Below, one piece after another: positions 11,325-24,179 of a DNA stretch of 64,000 nucleotides. The stretch's first letter is position 1. Each line of letters opens with the position of its first letter. The translations under genes and the position numbers were made by a program. The notes under the pieces are model-generated. The model made no database searches and was not told the origin of the DNA. It saw only the letters and a program-made list of their open reading frames with translations. The stretch is from Cryptomeria japonica. Lineage: Eukaryota; Streptophyta; Pinopsida; Cupressales; Cupressaceae. The stretch spans positions 602,475,644 through 602,539,643 of the forward strand of contig NC_081415.1 in the NCBI RefSeq assembly GCF_030272615.1, given 5' to 3'.

Positions 11325-12060
11325 AAGTGTTTTCTCTATTTTTCAGATTTCATCTACTTTGACCTAAAAATTTGAAGCACTTAGAGAATACATCATGAAA
11401 AAAGTCAGTAATAGAAAATGTAGTGCTTGAAGTCTAATTTCTAAATATGTCATTTATTTTAATATCCAGATCTTAAAAATTAAGTTTGAATACACATTAC
11501 TATAACCTATAGTTTAAAAGTCACTTTTCACAACCATACCATGCTCATGTACAACAAACATAATTTGACCTAAATGAAAGTACTTTTTTAATCCTTTTGC
11601 GAAAATATTTGTAATTCACTCACCTTTGATGAGGATATTTTTTTGTAATTTTTTTCTATATATTTTTATTTTGTTAATTTTCTATTCGGCATAATCATTG
11701 TTTTGAAAAATCCTCATGTACAGCAAGCATAATTTGACCTAAACTTAAGATTTTTTTATGGTTTTTTAAACTATATAGAATTGTCTCTAGTTTGATGCCA
11801 TATAATTTTTTTTTCAAAAAATTGAAAGACAAAAAAGTTATTAAAACACTAAAAAACCTTGTTATTTCAAGTTTATGGACCTCTTTCATTAGAAATTATT
11901 TTTAAAATAAAAAATTTCATTCATTTTTAAAAAAAAATCTATATTTGGAATCTAGATAGTCTCTACTATAATGTGTTTTCATATTTTTTTCAAAATTCTG
12001 AAAATTTGGTGTTTAGATATATTTTTGAAGTCATTATTTTTTATGAAGATTGATTTGGCC
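11325..12060. other. AT-rich interior of foldback element, no gene
   Basis: No gene is seen. A phrase with ATAATTTGACCTAAA occurs twice (about 11568 and 11728), each preceded by CATGTACA.CA, suggesting a 160-bp duplication. This part has no counterpart in the right arm. Confidence 0.4.
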
Positions 12061-12780
12061 TTCAAGTTCCAGGTCAAACCAGGTCCAAGCCAGAGGGTCG
12101 ACACTCCAAGCCATTTCCCAAGCCAAAATCCGAAGGAACAGCCGAGCCAAAATTTCAAAAATTTTAGAAACCGGATCTCGTTTACTGTTTAGGATATGGG
12201 ATCTCATTTTGTTTTTTTCAATAATTAAAAATAAAAAAGCAAATGGGATCCCATTTTAAAAATAGAACGGGATCCCATTTTAAATAGAATGAGATTCCAT
12301 TTTGAAAACAAGATCTCATTTCCTTCACATTTCCCTTTATCTTTTTCCTTTTTTATAATTTAAGATATATTTCATGTATATATTGGTAGGATGTTTGAGA
12401 GTGGTTTTAGATCTCTAGGAGTTATAATGTGAATTCTAAATTTTAGAAGATCTTATAAATTTTTAGACAATCAAATTCTAGTAATCAGGAGGCTCCTATC
12501 AGCATTTTCTCATTCTCTCTATATCACTCTCTTTATCACCCTCAAGCTCTAGACCTATCTCTCTCCATATTACTCTTCCTCTATCCCTCTCTACCTCTCT
12601 CTATCTCTCTCCTCTCTCTCCCAAAATCTAGATCTATTTCTCCACCTTTCTCTCACATCCTTAACTCTCTACTCTTTGTCTCCTCTCTCTTTCTATGCAC
12701 CTCCCCTCACTCCCTCCCGACCTCTATTTCTCTCTATATACCTCTCCATCTCTCACTCCCTACCTACTTATTTAGATGTT
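12061..12780 (+). repeat. Left inverted arm with GGGATCCCATTTT boxes
   Basis: This arm matches, as reverse complement, the segment 60476-61060. Shared landmarks in order are GAGCCAAAATTT, repeated GGGATCCCATTTT or GGATCTCGTTT boxes, ATATTTCATGTATATAT, GATGTTTGAGAGTGG, TTAGAAGATCTTATAAATTTTT, and a CT-rich end with CAAAATCTAGA. Two such arms facing each other define a foldback structure. Confidence 0.75.
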
Positions 12781-12889
12781 TAAATATTTTAAATTTCTTT
12801 ATGATATGTTTAAATGTTATGTATACATTCTAGATGTTTTCAATCTTATATATAAATGTTATACATGTATAGTTACATGTTAAAATGTT

Positions 12890-13437
12890 ATCCTAGGACC
12901 CCTTAGTACATCCTGGGATCTCTTAAGACACCTATGGTCCCTTAAGACACTTAGGGTCCCTTTGTATATCCTAGGACCTATCAAGACATTATAGGACCCC
13001 TTAGTACATGCTAGGACATCGTTTGACCCCTTAAGACACTTCGAACCCCTTAGTATATTCTAGGACCTATCAAGACATTATAGGACCCCTTAGTATGTGC
13101 TAGGACATCTTTTAACCCCTTAAGATGTTCCTAGGAGCCCTAAGTACATCTTAGGACCTCGTAAGACATCATACGACCCCTTAGTATGTTCTAAGAGCTA
13201 TTAAGACTCATGCAACCCCTTAGTAGATCCTAGGAAATATATTGACCCCTTAAGACACCTAGGACCCCAACTAGTACATCTTAAGACATCATACCACTTC
13301 TTAGGACATCTTAGTACATCCTAGGAACCCTTAAGACAACTACGACCGCTTAGTACACCCTATGACCTATTAAGACAAATCATATGACCCCTTAGTACAT
13401 CTTGGGCCCCTTAAGACATCCTAGTACATCTATATCT

Positions 13438-13440
<3 letters not shown>
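12890..13440 (+). repeat. Degenerate ACCCCTTAGTACATCCTAGG repeat array
   Basis: Loose units on the theme GACCCCTTAGTACATCCTAGGA..TATTAAGACA recur every 30-70 bp. They look like a diverged edge of the CATATGACC array that follows. Confidence 0.6.

Positions 13441-13510
<70 letters not shown>
13441..13510 (+). repeat. (TC)35 microsatellite
   Basis: An uninterrupted TC dinucleotide run of 70 bp, mirrored by CT and AG runs on the right shoulder (58119-58155 and 58832-58921). Confidence 0.95.
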
Positions 13511-13512
<2 letters not shown>

Positions 13513-13559
13513 CTTAAGTCCTTTTAGGACCTCTCTCCCTTTTTCCCCTTTTACCCTTT

Positions 13560-14493
13560 CTAATATTCTCTCTTATGGTGTCCTAAGCGGTCATATGGTG
13601 TTCTAACACATGTGTGGCCCCTTCAGAACCCATATGACCCCTAACAACACAATATGACCCCTCAGGACACCATATGACCCCTTTTAACATCTTATTACAT
13701 AACATGACCCCTTAGGACACCATATGAACCCTTTCAACATCCTAGTACATGACATGACCCCTTAGGACACCATATGACCCCTTTGGAAAATATGATGTCT
13801 TAATGGGTCATATGGTGTCTTAAGGGGTCATATGGTGTTCTAACACATGTGTTGCACCTTAGGACCTCATATGACCCCTGACACCATATAACCCCTTAGG
13901 AAACCATATGGCCCCTCAAGATACCATATGATCCCTTTTAACATCCTAGTACAAACATGATCCCTTGGCACACCATATGACCCCTTAGTACAATACGATG
14001 GATCCGAATGGGTCATATGGTTTTCTAAGGGGTCATATGGTGTTATAAAACATGTGTAGCCCTTTATGAGCCCATATGAGCCCTAACGACATCATATGAC
14101 CCCTTAGAACACCATATGACCCCTTAGAACACCCTAGGACACAACATGACCCCTTAGGACACCATATGACCCCTTTTAACATCCTAGTCCACAACATGAC
14201 CCCTTAGGACACCATATGACCCTTTAGGATACCATATCACCCCTTAGGACAATATTATCTCCTGAGGGATCATATGGTGTCCAAAGGGGTCATATGGTGT
14301 TCAGACACATGTGTTTCCCCTTAGGACCCCATATGACCCCTAACGACACCATAAAACCCCTTAGGATTCCATATGACCCCTCAAGATACCATATGACCCC
14401 TTTTAATATCCTAGTACATGACATGACCCCTTAGGACACCATATAACCCCATACTATGGGGTCATATGGTGTCCTAAGGGATCATATGGTGTT
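13560..14493. repeat. CATATGACC foldback array, left segment
   Basis: This holds units of about 20 bp of the form CATATGACCCCTTAGGACAC. Runs in one orientation switch to the reverse complement, with switches at ACACATGTGT-like centres near 13606, 13846, 14050 and 14308. The array continues at 30668 once the gypsy element is removed: ..GGTGTTGTAAC joined to ACATGTGTGGCCCC recreates a normal centre. Confidence 0.85.
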
Positions 14494-14498
14494 GTAAC

Positions 14499-15621
14499 TA
14501 TATACACATAAAAATGACTATGAGCAATTAAATAAATATTTTATATTTATTTAATTCTTCTTCTTCTATTAAATAGTTAATTTGAATAGATTAATTTATT
14601 TAATTCATTTTCGTGTCTTTCTATTAATTAATATTTTATTAATTAATTCATCTATCTTATTCTTCTAATTAATTAAATATCTAATATTTAATTATCTCCT
14701 TCAATCAATTAAATATCTAATATGTAATAGTTATTCTCCTATCCTATAGTCTCAAATATTAAATGATTTCTTAAATTATTTAATCTTTCTTATCCAACCC
14801 ACCTTCCATCTCCACTTCATCTTCCCTTTGCCAACTCATCAAACATGTGGCTAAGGAAATTAATATTTTTAAAATATTAATTCATCATTTATCTCCAACC
14901 TCCAAATTTAATGAATATTGTGTATGTAAACATATTTCATTACCATATCCTATATTCTCTCCAACACACCCTACATCTTAGGAAGGACTTGAGTCCACTT
15001 GTCCTATCATACCTAAATCTTTTGCAACCATCCCTAGATTCCCCGAGTCAGCAACTCAGTCAAGATGAGAAGAGTGACACTTGTCTTCTCCTTCCCCTTT
15101 TCTCTCAACCTTCACCTTTTCTCAAAGCCATCCAAATCTATAGATATGATCATGACCATTGATCATGACCGTCTATAAAATCAAGAGCTTTAGTTGAGAG
15201 AGAGTTAGAATTCAAGAGACTTCAAGTGCATTTTCAAGGAAATCATTTGTAAAACTTATTCATCCATGAGTTTCAATCTTGAAGCAAAATAGAAATAATC
15301 ATTTAGCATAATCAGTTTAACATAATCATGTAGTATTTCATATCATATCATCAGTTAACTACCATTTATCAGTCCATTCTTCATATGCCATCTTGGAAGC
15401 TATTAGTGCATTGTCTGAGAGCACACCATCTGCAACCAAGAACAGTGGAGTTAGGACACAATGAGACATAAACCATGAAGGTAATATTAGTATTTTTATT
15501 TCATATGTATTTCATGTAGTTTCATTGGTTGAGTTTGGATTTCTTGTAGCATTTCCATTGGTATTTTGTGAAACTAATTTGTTGCATGTAGCATTCTAAG
15601 GATGAAATTCAAGTCAACACA
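14499..15621 (+). repeat. 5' LTR of the gypsy element
   Basis: It aligns with 29529-30662 throughout. The terminal TG is mutated: it starts TATATACACAT where the 3' LTR has TGTGTACAAAT. A TATA-like TCTATAAAATC lies at about 15173. The end is AGTCAACACA against AGTCGACGCA. Confidence 0.9.
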
Positions 15622-15645
15622 TTTTGGCACCCACCGTGGGGCTGA
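15622..15645 (+). other. Primer-binding region of the gypsy element
   Basis: TTTTGGCACCCACCGTGGGG directly follows the LTR. A TTTGGCGCCCACCGTGGGGC-like sequence is common at this position in plant gypsy elements. The primer tRNA is not assigned here. Confidence 0.7.
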
Positions 15646-17788
15646 TGGACCTCGCATATACCTTTAAAAATATCACAAAAGTAAAATTAACGCATTTGTA
15701 ATGCAGATTCATGCATGTGTGAATTCTGACAGGGCTTTTTCTCATAGTTTCACACATTTGCATCATAGGTTAGCACTTTTGTCTGAAAATCTATGCATTA
15801 GCATCATTAGTTGGTGTTTTTGTCTGCTAGGTTAGAACTTTTGTTCTCTAGATTAGTGCATTTATTAAAGAAATCACGCTTTTGTAGTCTAGGTTAGCAC
15901 TTTTTCTCTAAAGATTAGCGCATTTGAGGAGAAAGAGAGAGCATATGTTAGAATAGTGCTTTTGTTTCCAACTAACAAAATTTTCTTCCAGGTCTGAATG
16001 TCCAAGAAATTAGATTTTTCAAACTACTAACATGCATGTGCAAGATGGTGTTTAAGGCAAATTTTATGCATTTCCTCATCTAGTTAATTAAAGGCCTTAT
16101 TTTGGGAAGTAATATATCATGTCTTGTTCATTTAGTCTAACTAAGAGGATAAATTGGTAGCATGCAACTTGCATTTTTAGTAACTTCTCTAAAATAGTTG
16201 CACATAGACTTGTAAAAGGCTAAAATAAACACCATGCTTGTTGTAGCAACATCTCTAAATAGGACTTAGCCAACAATTTCTTTGAAAAGGTTAAAAAGAA
16301 CACTTACATTCCATGTCTCAAAAGTGGTAGGTATATTCTCTCCCCTTAATTGGGTGACCAAAAAGATAAACCCACTCTTTTATGCTTTCTTTACTTTCAA
16401 GCAATTAAATCCTTTAGAGGGCCTACCTTCCCAAGATGCCTTGAGGAGGCCAGTGAGAAGGGAATGACCTAAAGTGGAAATAGGCTAATACCGAGTCCTT
16501 CCATCCACTATAAATAAATCATGTTTGTGACAAAAGTCTCAATCAACATGTGCTGACAAGTTCATACCGACACTATGTTTCCCCATAAACCCTATGGAGC
16601 GTAACCTCTATAGGCTGGGAACCTTCTGTATTTACAAAGCTGAAAGTCTCACATGTATGGCCACACAACTGGAAGCCTTTACTAAAAACCACTTGTACTA
16701 GTTGCCAAAATCCTTCTAGTTGTTGGCGCAGGAGGTCAGACCTCTGAAGCGGCTCACACACATACGGTTCCTAGTAGAGATATAAAGTTTTCCATGGGGA
16801 GTTTTCATGGAAACTGGTGCTTGGCTGCCCCAAAAAAGTGAGTGCCGAGGGTGGAGTCAGTTGGGTCAAGCATCTAAATATCTTCTTTGAATAGTGTAGC
16901 CTCAGAGGAAACCCCATGTGAGATTCAACAACTATTGTCTTAGCCTACCATAAGATTTGTACTTGCTTGTGCATTTTGTTTATTAGAAATTGTGTCTTCT
17001 ATGTCTATTACATGTTCCAAATGGTCAAAAATTGAAAAAAATTATCATCTATGCGTGAGCAAAAATCCAACAAATTGCTGAAAAAGTTTGATCAAAAGGG
17101 TAATACAAAAGCTTTCCAACACATGAAACACTAGATCAAAACCGAAGTGTCAAAACATCAGTATCAAAATAATTCTTGAAGTAGGTTTGTCTCTAAACCA
17201 TCATGTATTTTCAAACTAGCTCAACAACTGGGTCACTAATCCAATAGGTTATTCCCAAAAAGTTCTATAAACATTAACATTCAACAAGCTATTGATTCAA
17301 ACATCTTAAGTGCAAAAAAAAAATCAACATCATTGTCAACTCTCTCATCAGGATAATCAAATCCTCTATCATGAAGCTTGATCAATCTATACTAGGTTCA
17401 TAATTTTGGATATATATTTTATTTTGAACCTAGGTTATATCAAAATCAAAATTGCACCAACATTGGAATGCTTATATGACTTTTAAGTATCACCTTAAGA
17501 AAAGAAAACCCAGTTATAAAGCTACTCAGAAATGAATAAGATTATTGTATATTAATCGCAAGATCTTATTAAAACATAGGATATTCCTACATCATTTTTG
17601 TCACTACTTATGTGGTTGCGGTATAGAGTTTGACGGTGAAATTTTGCAAAGACGTGCTTTTCAACAAAGAGACGCTTTATCACAATGAACAAATGATAGT
17701 GGTAAAATCAACAAAGCATATCTTCCTAAACCAATAATCACTTATTGACTTTGTCCTTTGGAAATTTCAACAACTTTCTAATAATCAC
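15646..17788 (+). other. Gypsy 5' leader with TTAGCACTTTTG-type repeats
   Basis: No convincing gene. Between about 15720 and 15960 the themes GGTTAGCACTTTTG and ATTAGCGCATTTG recur six to eight times; their reverse complements fill 28690-29010 near the other end. The remainder to 17788 shows nothing I can name. Confidence 0.55.
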
Positions 17789-19542
17789 ATGCTAGTTTGG
17801 ACTAGAGCTCAATACGAACAACTTAGAAAACAACAACAAATGGAGGAAGAAGATAATCCTGTATTCCAAACTTTTGGGTTTACCGTTGTTGATGAAGAAG
17901 TAGTTAATAGCACTATTAGAGACCTCGAACAAGATTTCGAATTTGATAGGCTAATGGAAAAATTGTTGACAAAGAAAAAAGAGAAATATCTTTTGATGTT
18001 GGTAAAATCTAGAGCTAAACTACCATAAGAATTTAACATAGAAAGCTTGAAACAAGATGTGGAGGCAAGTACCCAAAACACAGATGATCCAAATAATGAA
18101 GATGTGAACAAAGAAAGTCATGAAGAAACAAGGAAAGAAAGGGATGACACAAGAAAAGAGCGTAGTGATAAAAGAACTCATGAAGAAACAAGAAGAAACT
18201 ATGTGGATAATCCATTATCAAAACTTACTCAAGAAATGCAAACTCTACAACAATAGATACAAGACATGCAAAATGGAACAAGCTCCACAAAGTATTCATT
18301 AGAAGATATATTCCCATATCCTTACGATAAAAATTTGAACATGATACCATTTCTGCAACATTGCAAGATTCCTAAATATGACAAATATGATGGAAAATCT
18401 GATCCTTGGGAACACATTAGGGAGTTTTGTACTATGAGCATGGAATTTTCTCATGATGAAACTTACCTTATGCGTCTTTTTCCTAGCAGTTTAAATGGAC
18501 AATCAATGGAGTGGTTTTCAAGATTACCATCTGGAATCAAATCTTTTGAAGAACTTGTGAATAGATTTATTTCACAATACTCCTACAATATAAGGAATGA
18601 GATAACGATGCTGGATCTCTATAATGTTAAACAAAAGAATGGTGAATCTTTTATGATCTTCTTACAATGATGGAAATACATGTTTAATAGGTATCCCCGA
18701 GATGTACCTGATCAAGAAAAGATGACATATTCATTGATAATCTTATCAGTGAAATGAGTTATTGACTAAGAATGCAATGTCCTCCCTCTTTTGCCAAAAT
18801 GATCGAGAATAGTCTGAAAATAGAGAATGCAATGGTAAAGAAAGGAGAGCTAAAACTTTACAATAATTCATACAACAACAACAACAATGACAAACCCAAG
18901 TTCTGGTCAAAGAATAGGAATGCCAACAATGAAGGAAATGATGATAATAGTACTACAAAATAACAAAAACCAATTTTTAATGTATCAAGTCAAATCCCAA
19001 GCAATAACAATCTAGAAAACAATAAAGCCAAGTCCTTTTTGTCCAATCCTCGAAGGAAATTCACAAACATTGGAGAACCTTTGGAATCAGCTCTAAAAAC
19101 TCTGCTTGCCAACAAATTGATTGTTTTATCAAAAGCAAGAAGTTATGAACCTCCAGTCAAGACAAATTGGTGGAATGACAATCATTTTTGCAATTACCAT
19201 TGGAATAAAGGACACCTAACAAATGATTGTCAGAGATTAAAACACCTTATCCAAGATCTAACCAATAATGGAACCATCCCAGTGGATAACCATAAGACAA
19301 ACGAATTGCACCTGGCTTTCAAAACTCCACTTCTGACTTATGACAAAGGTGAACCATCCCAATTAAAAGAGGACAAAGGAAAAGCCAAAGTGAATTACAC
19401 TTATACATATGATGATGTGGTAAATGTAATCATTGTTAAAGATAATCCATCTTCAGAGCCAATCAATATTATTACAAGAAGCAAAGCAAAGGTTACCTTT
19501 CCAGGTATAACAAAAGACCCAACATCCACTTCACAACAATAG
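17789..19542 (+). pseudogene. gag: Gypsy gag polyprotein region
   Basis: The start at 17789 (MLVWTRAQYEQLRKQ) precedes an acidic/basic linker and a retrotransposon gag domain (about 18266-18670) with KYDGKSDPWEHIREF and QSMEWFSRLPSGIKSFEEL, typical of the capsid region. After a frameshift between 18671 and 18772 comes a nucleocapsid-like finger near 19186, CNYHWNKGHLTNDC, of the C-H-H-C form seen in Tat elements. In-frame stops at about 18026, 18254 and 18668 add to the damage. Gag forms the particle in which RNA is reverse transcribed. Confidence 0.85.
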
Positions 19543-20427
19543 AATTTTGTAGAACAATTACAAAGAATACCAGCTCAAATATCAATTCTGGAACTTCTCA
19601 AAGTTTCACCTATGCATAAGGAAATTTTGGAGAAAGCTTTAGCGGAAACAATAGTTTCAAAAGATTTGGATATAGATCAGTTCCAAAACATGGTAGGACA
19701 CCTTATAGCTCCTCATTGCTTATCATTTTCTGAAAATGCTGACGCATTCTTGCAACATCCTCACAATGCTCCCTTAAATGTTGAAGTTACCATCAATAAA
19801 AATCATGTTAAACGTGTACTCATAGATGGAGGAGCTGGCTTAAACTTTTGTGCATTAAGTTTGATAAAAAATTTGGGATATTCATAACATGCAGTAGACC
19901 CAAAAAAGAAAATAACCATCAAGGCTTGTGATGAAGTAGAATGTTCTTATAAAGGAACTATTGTGCTACTAATAAAAATAGGACCTGTGGAAAGGGATAC
20001 ATTGTGTTAGGTTTTAGATTTGAACCTCTCTTACAACATTCTTCTAGGTCGACCATGGATTCACAAGATGCAAGTAGTTCCTTCTATATATCATCAATGT
20101 GTGAAATTTCCTCATGAAGGACAAGAGATCACTATAATTGCATATTCTAGTCAATATTGCAATAATTTGAAGCTAACACAAGATACAAGAGTTCCACATA
20201 ACAAAGAATCAGTATATCCTACCAAACAAATTCAAGAAAAGTTATGGGAAACTTTTGAGGAAAATCTCAAATTAAATGATGAAGGAATGGGAAAATATTC
20301 TTTGCATAATTTTCCACTTTCCCCTAAGTCATATGGAAAGCCTATAGATATTCAATCAAAGACATCAGAAAGATCAAAACATATGTTGAAAGGGACATTT
20401 GTTAGTGCTAGAGCTCTTGAAGAATAA
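19543..20427 (+). pseudogene. Gypsy protease region
   Basis: This continues the frame of the gag end. The active-site region reads VLIDGGAGLNFCALSLI near 19818; plant Tat-type proteases have this D-G-G/S-A form in place of the classical D-T/S-G-A. Downstream is YNILLGRPWIHKM (about 20029), the usual ILGRxWL flap-side motif, after two in-frame stops. This aspartic protease would cut the polyprotein. Confidence 0.8.
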
Positions 20428-21622
20428 AATAAAGACAAAGACATTCTTGGTTGGTTGTACAAGAATGAAGATAAAACTATAGCAATAGCAACAAAAGTCA
20501 ATATTCTCATAAAACAACATGGAAAAAGTTATGAAATCATGCAAAAAATGAGAATTGAAGGAAAATGACCAATTGGTAAGTGACATCAAGGTATTTCAGA
20601 ACCCATTTGTCCACACTCACAATCCAAAGAAGATAAATCCAGGCTTGGATATCTAAAATCCAATCAAAGGAAACATAATCATCAACAACAAAAGTGGAGA
20701 AAGAAATCAGTTTCTAAAGAAGAAACTTGGCAAGAAAAGCTACATCAAGCGGCCAAAATAGTAACCAATAAACAAAAGAAGCAAGAAGAACATGGAAAGA
20801 AAGAAGATGAGATTACCATCAAAGGTAAAGGAAAATATTGTCAACAAGTTTTGAAAATACAAACAAATGCAAAATCTGAACAAGATATTCCAGAAGTAGT
20901 AAAAATAGAGATGGCAGAAATCAGATAACATTTTGCACCATGCAACATTCCAGTATGGTATAGTAGAGTAATCCTAGATCAGGATTCAAAGACAGATTCA
21001 AATGAGTATGAATGGGGTCCAGATGTCTTATCTACTACATCAAGTAAAGAACACAACGAAGACCAAGAATTTATCACAAAAGAAGACTTGTTTATTACAA
21101 AACAAAAGATGGAGTTAGAAAGAACACAAGAAAAACTCAGAATTTAGAGAAAAGAGGCATATACAAAAGGAAAGGGAATGACAATGACAAAGAAGTAATG
21201 ACACAAGAAGTACAAACAAGGATAGATCAAGCAAATGGAAATACAATATTTTCATTAAAAGAGGAACAAGATGTATCAAGATGTGGCAGAACCATAGAAG
21301 AATTACAAGATAGTCAAGCTAGATTGACTATTAGTCCAGAAGAAGTTGAGTTTGAAAGGAGACAAAATATAGCAAAAGAATTCTCTTTATCATGTACACA
21401 AGTATGTCAACTCCAAAATTCAAATGAGGTCAATCAAGAAGGATTTTTAGTATTGAAGATGTGTGTGTTGATATAATCCATTCATTTAAGGGACAAATGT
21501 CAATTGAAGAACCACTTGAGTGTGAACTACAAAATGTTAATATTGATTTTGTTAGAACTAATTCGGAGATGCTTGAGAAAGACAATTCTTAAAAACATTT
21601 AATCTTTGACGGTACCTATTTT
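20428..21622 (+). pseudogene. Linker between protease and RT, decayed
   Basis: Lysine- and glutamate-rich coding-like fragments in shifting frames (for example 21198-21476). No domain recognised. A long low-complexity linker here is usual in Tat elements. Confidence 0.45.
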
Positions 21623-23206
21623 ATGCCAAGTTATGATCATTATTTCATGAATGTTGAAACACCTAATGATGACAGTGATTATGATTTACCCCTTCTTCAT
21701 CCTGAACTAATTGATTGGGATAATTTAGACAACCCTGAACTGAATGTCTTTTCCAATGATCATGACTTAGCTGTGTACCTTAACGTTGTTGAACCCATCC
21801 CACCCAAGATATCTTCCATTGCAGAATCAAGTAATGTTTCTCGTAGTCAAGAGAATGCCAAACTTTCCAGTCGCAAAAGTGAAATAAAACAAGGAAAGAG
21901 ACCTATTGTTGAAAACCATTTCATGGCAACACTAGATCAATCAAAAGGGAAAATAAAGGATGCATATGATGGTGAAAGCCTCTTTGAGGCACCAGAAGAT
22001 GGAAAGTTTGACATTCTTCCTACATATTTTCAAGAGAGGTCTGTTATCTTGATAGAAATAATAGAAGCAGTAAAAATTGGTGCATTAAAGGATCCTAAAA
22101 TACTTCATTATGCTGCCTCATTATCAAAAAAAGAGAGGAATGAATACATGGAATTCTTTAAGAAAAGACAAATAAAATTTGCTTTGTCCTATGCATATAT
22201 GCCAGATCTTATCATGCATCATCTTAATGTGGATTTAAAAGAAAAACTAGTTAAGTAGAAGCTAAGAAAGATGCATCCACACATTGCTCTTCTTGTAAAA
22301 ATTGAGCCAAAGAAACTATTAGAAGTGGGTTTTATAAGACCTGTTGCTTATCCAGAATGGGTTTCAAGTATTGTACCAGTATCAAAACTAGATAAAAGCA
22401 TAAGGGTCTATAAAGATTTCAGAGATCTGAATAAAGCATGTCCAAAAGATAATTTCCCGCTACCAAACATTGATATAATAGTGGACTTATCAGTAGGGCA
22501 TGAGATGTTTTCATTAATGGATGGCTTCTCAGGATATAATCAAATAAGAATTTCACTTGAATATCAAGAAAAGACAACTTTCACCTGTGCGTGGGGAACA
22601 TATTGCTAGAATGTTATACCATTTAGGCTTAAGAATGTAGGAGCGACTTATGAAAGGAATATGATGATAATTGTCCATGATATGATGCATACATTTATGG
22701 AAGATTATGTCGATGACATACTTGGAAAATCTCATACAAGACAAGAACATTTGAACATTTTAAGCAATATTTTTGACAGTCTGGAAAGATATCAATTGAG
22801 ATTAAATCCAAAGAAATGTGCATTTGGGGTAACCTCTGGAAAGCTCCTTGGGTACATTATATCAGCTCATAGAATTGAAGTAGATCCTGAAAAAGTCAAA
22901 GCTATCATGGAGATGGAGTCACCTAGGAACATAAATCAATTGCAATCTTTACAAGGAAGATTCCAATCAATTAGGAGATTTATTTCTCAGTTAGCAAATA
23001 GATGTCTTCCATTCACCCATCTTCTACATAAAAAAATTCCATTCAAATGGGATCTAAGATGTGAAGAATCTTTTTTGCAAATAAAAGAATATCTTATGAG
23101 TCCTCCAGTACTGATATCATCAACCAAAGGGAAACCATTGTTTCTCTATATCTCAACAACAAATGTAAGATTAGGAGCCCTCCTAGGTCAACATGATGAT
23201 GAATGA
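21623..23206 (+). pseudogene. Gypsy reverse transcriptase
   Basis: The frame from 21623 leads through a linker into RT. Visible landmarks are LLEVGFIRPVAYPEWVSSIV, VYKDFRDLNKACPKDNFPLP, the motif-A aspartate in FSLMDGFSGYNQI and the catalytic YVDDIL near 22710, followed by GYIISAHRIEVDPEKVKAI and the connection region. Stops at 22256 and 22607 and one at 23204 interrupt one continuous frame. It would copy element RNA into DNA. Confidence 0.92.
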
Positions 23207-24040
23207 AAAGAAAGAGCAATTTATTATATCAGTAGAATGCTTGTTGGCTATGAATTAAATTATTCCTCAATAGAAAAGATATGTCTAGTAGTTGTATTTC
23301 CAACTCAGAAGCTACGACATTATATGTTGATACATTCTGTGAAACTAATAGCAAAGATAGATCCTCTCAAATATTTGTTGAGGAAGTCAACATTGACAGG
23401 GAGACTAGCCAAATGGGTTATGATACTGAGTGAATTTGGTATAGAGTATGTTGACCGAAAAGCTATCAAGGGACAAGTTATTGCTGATTAATTGGCTGAT
23501 GCACCTTTACAAAATGATATGCCTTTGCACATTGAATTTCCTAATGCAGATATCTTGACAGTAAGTACAAACTTTTGGGAATTGTTCTTTGATGGTTCTT
23601 ATACACAATATGGATCAGGTGAAAGAATCTTTTTCATCACACCTCAAGGACACACAATTCGCAAATCATATAGACTGCGGTTTCCATGCACTAATAATAC
23701 TATAGAGTATGAAGCATTGGCTATTGGACTTAAAATGACCATTGAATGGAATGCCAAAGAACTACATGTCTATGGTGATTCACAACTTATCATCAACCAA
23801 GTAAATGATGAATATGAAACTAAGGATGATAAGCTTATGCCATACAAACAACTAGTGGAGGAGTTTAAAGGACACTTTAAAGAAATATCATTTACATAGA
23901 TTCCAAGAAATGAGAATAAAGCAACAGATGCAATGGCTACAATATCATCTCTCTTGCAAAATAAGGAGAATCAACAACTTTACAAATTTCTCATGGAAGA
24001 TATCTTAACCCCTACCATTCAATCCCAGCTTACCTACTGA
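23207..24040 (+). pseudogene. Gypsy dual RNase H regions
   Basis: The first part (about 23207-23491) is the RT-linked RNase H with YYISRMLVGYELNYSSIEK and GIEYVDRKAIKGQVIAD. The second (about 23560-23920) is a fresh RNase H fold, LFFDGSYTQYGSG, NNTIEYEALAIGL and VYGDSQLIINQV, with D, E and D in the expected places. Two RNase H domains in tandem, the second of the so-called archaeal type, are a known mark of the Tat lineage. Stops separate the parts at 23489 and 23897. Confidence 0.85.
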
Positions 24041-24179
24041 ATTTGCCATATATTAGGAACCAGTCAATCCTCATACAGTCAAACTTATCAACATTTAAAA
24101 AAACATATCCTTCCTCTTGATTTATCTCACAATCAGAGAAGGAATTTTATCTGTCAGTCCTCTCGCTATACTATTATTT

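Noticed and set aside
13560-14493. CRISPR-like regular short repeats
   Set aside because: Units are degenerate, touch each other without spacers and occur in both orientations; plant context and no cas genes.
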